From NCBI GenBank assembly GCA_030836925.1, contig JAUPLK010000142.1, positions 1-5,121 of the forward strand: a stretch of DNA of 5,121 nucleotides, in the 5' to 3' direction. The translations under genes and the position numbers were made by a program. Numbering within the stretch: the first letter of the stretch is position 1; every line of letters begins with the position of its first letter. The notes below the pieces were generated by a model. That model saw only the letters and a list, made by a program, of their open reading frames with translations, had not been told where the DNA came from and did no database searches. The stretch is from Pseudomonadota bacterium (GTDB taxonomy: Bacteria > Pseudomonadota > Gammaproteobacteria > Steroidobacterales > GCA-2729495). Shown in pieces: positions 4,250 to 5,121 of this stretch.

Positions 4250-5121
4250 TTCAGCCGGCCTTCCTTCCAGAAATTCCGTACCAGTTCCTGCGCTGCGACG
4301 CGCGGTGACAGCCGGCCGGCGGCGACCGCCTCTTCAAGCGCGTGCATGCGCGCAGCGGCCGCCGGATCTTCGCGCAGCATGGCGAGCAGGCTCTCTGCCG
4401 TCTCGCTCCACAGCCAGCGCCGTGCCTGGTCGGCCCGGGCCGCAGCCAGATCACCGCTGGCCGTCATGATGTCCCGGTACTTGCCGATCAGCGTCCAGAT
4501 GCGGTCGATGCCCTGGCCCTTCAGTGCCGAGCAGGTTTCGACCGGCACATCCCAGCGCACCGAGCGCGGACGCAGGAAGCGCAGTGCATTCCGGTAGTCA
4601 GCCGCGGAGCGCTCTGCCGTCGCGGCGAGTTCACCGTCTGCCTTGTTGACCACGATCAGGTCAGCGAGTTCGACGATGCCGCGCTTGATGCCCTGCAGTT
4701 CGTCGCCACCACCGGGCAGCAGCAGGAGCAGAAACAGGTCGGTCATGTCGGCAACGGCGGTCTCGGATTGTCCGACGCCCACCGTCTCGACGATGACCAC
4801 ATCGAAGCCTGCTGCCTCGACCAGCAGGATGGTTTCGCGCGTGTGGCGTGTGACACCACCGAGCGTGCTGCCGGCCGGTGAAGGTCGTATGAACGCCTCG
4901 ATGCGTCTTGAGAGGGTTTCCATGCGCGTCTTGTCGCCGAGTATCGAGCCACCCGACAGTGCCGAGGAGGGATCGACGGCCAGTACGGCGAGCCGGTGGC
5001 CCTGCCCGATGAGGTGATTGCCGAAGCTCTCGATGAAGGTGGACTTGCCGACGCCGGGCACACCGGAAATGCCGATGCGGATCGACTTGCCGGACAGGGG
5101 TGTCAGGATTTCCAGCAGCCG
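4246..5121 (-). CDS. meaB: MeaB/ArgK-type GTPase, chaperone of methylmalonyl-CoA mutase (start beyond right edge)
   Basis: The visible 291 residues belong to the MeaB/ArgK/YgfD family of G3E GTPases, equivalent to human MMAA. These bind the B12-dependent methylmalonyl-CoA mutase, gate cofactor loading and protect it from inactivation. Motifs in fragment numbering: P-loop GVPGVGKST at 20-28, AVDPSSALSGGSILGDKTRM at 48-67 with the Asp-Pro-Ser-Ser characteristic of the family, switch II VETVGVGQSE at 111-120, base-specificity NKAD at 159-162, and an SAL motif at 198-200. The C-terminal helical region (from about 220) supports dimerisation in known structures. The frame stays open to base 5121. 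An apparent GTG start at 5061 would fall inside the P-loop and is not real. Compared with a usual length near 330, roughly 40 N-terminal residues are missing. Its stop overlaps the epimerase start. The mutase gene would be expected upstream, outside the window. Confidence 0.95.
   Translation of the reverse strand, partial: RLLEILTPLSGKSIRIGISGVPGVGKSTFIESFGNHLIGQGHRLAVLAVDPSSALSGGSILGDKTRMETLSRRIEAFIRPSPAGSTLGGVTRHTRETILLVEAAGFDVVIVETVGVGQSETAVADMTDLFLLLLLPGGGDELQGIKRGIVELADLIVVNKADGELAATAERSAADYRNALRFLRPRSVRWDVPVETCSALKGQGIDRIWTLIGKYRDIMTASGDLAAARADQARRWLWSETAESLLAMLREDPAAAARMHALEEAVAAGRLSPRVAAQELVRNFWKEGRLK
4259..4268 (-). promoter_or_regulatory. Strong ribosome binding site of the epimerase gene, inside meaB
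   Basis: On the minus strand this reads GGAAGGAAGG, 9 bases before the epimerase ATG at 4249. It lies within the last codons of meaB, encoding part of WKEGRL. It supports the start at 4249 and coupled expression of the two genes. Confidence 0.6.

Noticed and set aside
3821..4597. Plus-strand open frame of 258 codons
   Set aside because: It is antisense to the start of the ParA gene, the epimerase and the end of meaB, and has no domain signal. The minus-strand genes are unambiguous.
4743..5063. Minus-strand start at the right end suggesting a shorter GTPase
   Set aside because: Starts near 5061-5063 fall inside the P-loop region or in a shifted frame. The MeaB frame continues open to the window edge with matching family residues (IRIGISG).
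1..5121. Search for CRISPR arrays, tandem repeats, tRNAs, insertion sequences and defence or toxin genes
   Set aside because: None was seen by eye on either strand. Nearly every base is accounted for by seven metabolic or cell-organisation genes with short gaps.

Overview
This is a GC-rich bacterial window with strong G/C preference at third codon positions, dense coding and short intergenic gaps. Gene content and style suggest a proteobacterium, most likely a gammaproteobacterium. That placement is an inference from protein character, since the window holds no rRNA or other phylogenetic marker. All seven genes belong to recognisable families. I see no phage, insertion sequence, CRISPR array, tRNA, toxin-antitoxin or defence genes, and no stretch over 300 bases without a gene.

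Left block, plus strand: the C-terminal 102 residues of a thiamine-diphosphate (ThDP) enzyme (2-310, cut by the left edge) are followed 14 bases later by a complete aldo/keto reductase (325-1305). The two look like one transcription unit, closed by a good candidate intrinsic terminator at 1319-1360. A ThDP enzyme makes or cleaves carbonyl compounds and an aldo/keto reductase reduces them, so a two-step route is plausible, but the substrate is unknown.

Middle block, plus strand: a discrete FabD-like acyl-carrier-protein malonyltransferase (1383-2360) is followed after 12 bases by a DedA-family membrane protein (2373-3017). The only space for a promoter of their own is the 77-base gap that also holds the terminator, and a 4/6 + 4/6 sigma70-like element with a 17-base spacer overlaps the hairpin there. 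The pair could serve envelope lipid synthesis and membrane homeostasis, but neither a fatty-acid nor a polyketide cluster is visible.

Right block, minus strand, reading leftward from the right edge: MeaB/ArgK GTPase (start beyond the window), methylmalonyl-CoA epimerase (start overlaps the meaB stop as ATGA), and an orphan ParA/MinD-type ATPase 17 bases further on. The first two belong to the propionyl-CoA to succinyl-CoA route: the epimerase interconverts methylmalonyl-CoA stereoisomers and MeaB protects and loads the B12-dependent mutase. The mutase gene is likely just beyond the right edge. The ParA homologue has no ParB partner here and is the least expected member of the operon. The middle and right blocks converge, with 12 bases between the stop codons of the DedA and ParA genes.

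The window is mostly ordinary metabolic chromosome. The points most worth a second look are the orphan ParA in the methylmalonyl-CoA operon, the stand-alone malonyltransferase with an unusual C-terminal glycine-rich segment, and the overlapping terminator and promoter between blocks one and two.
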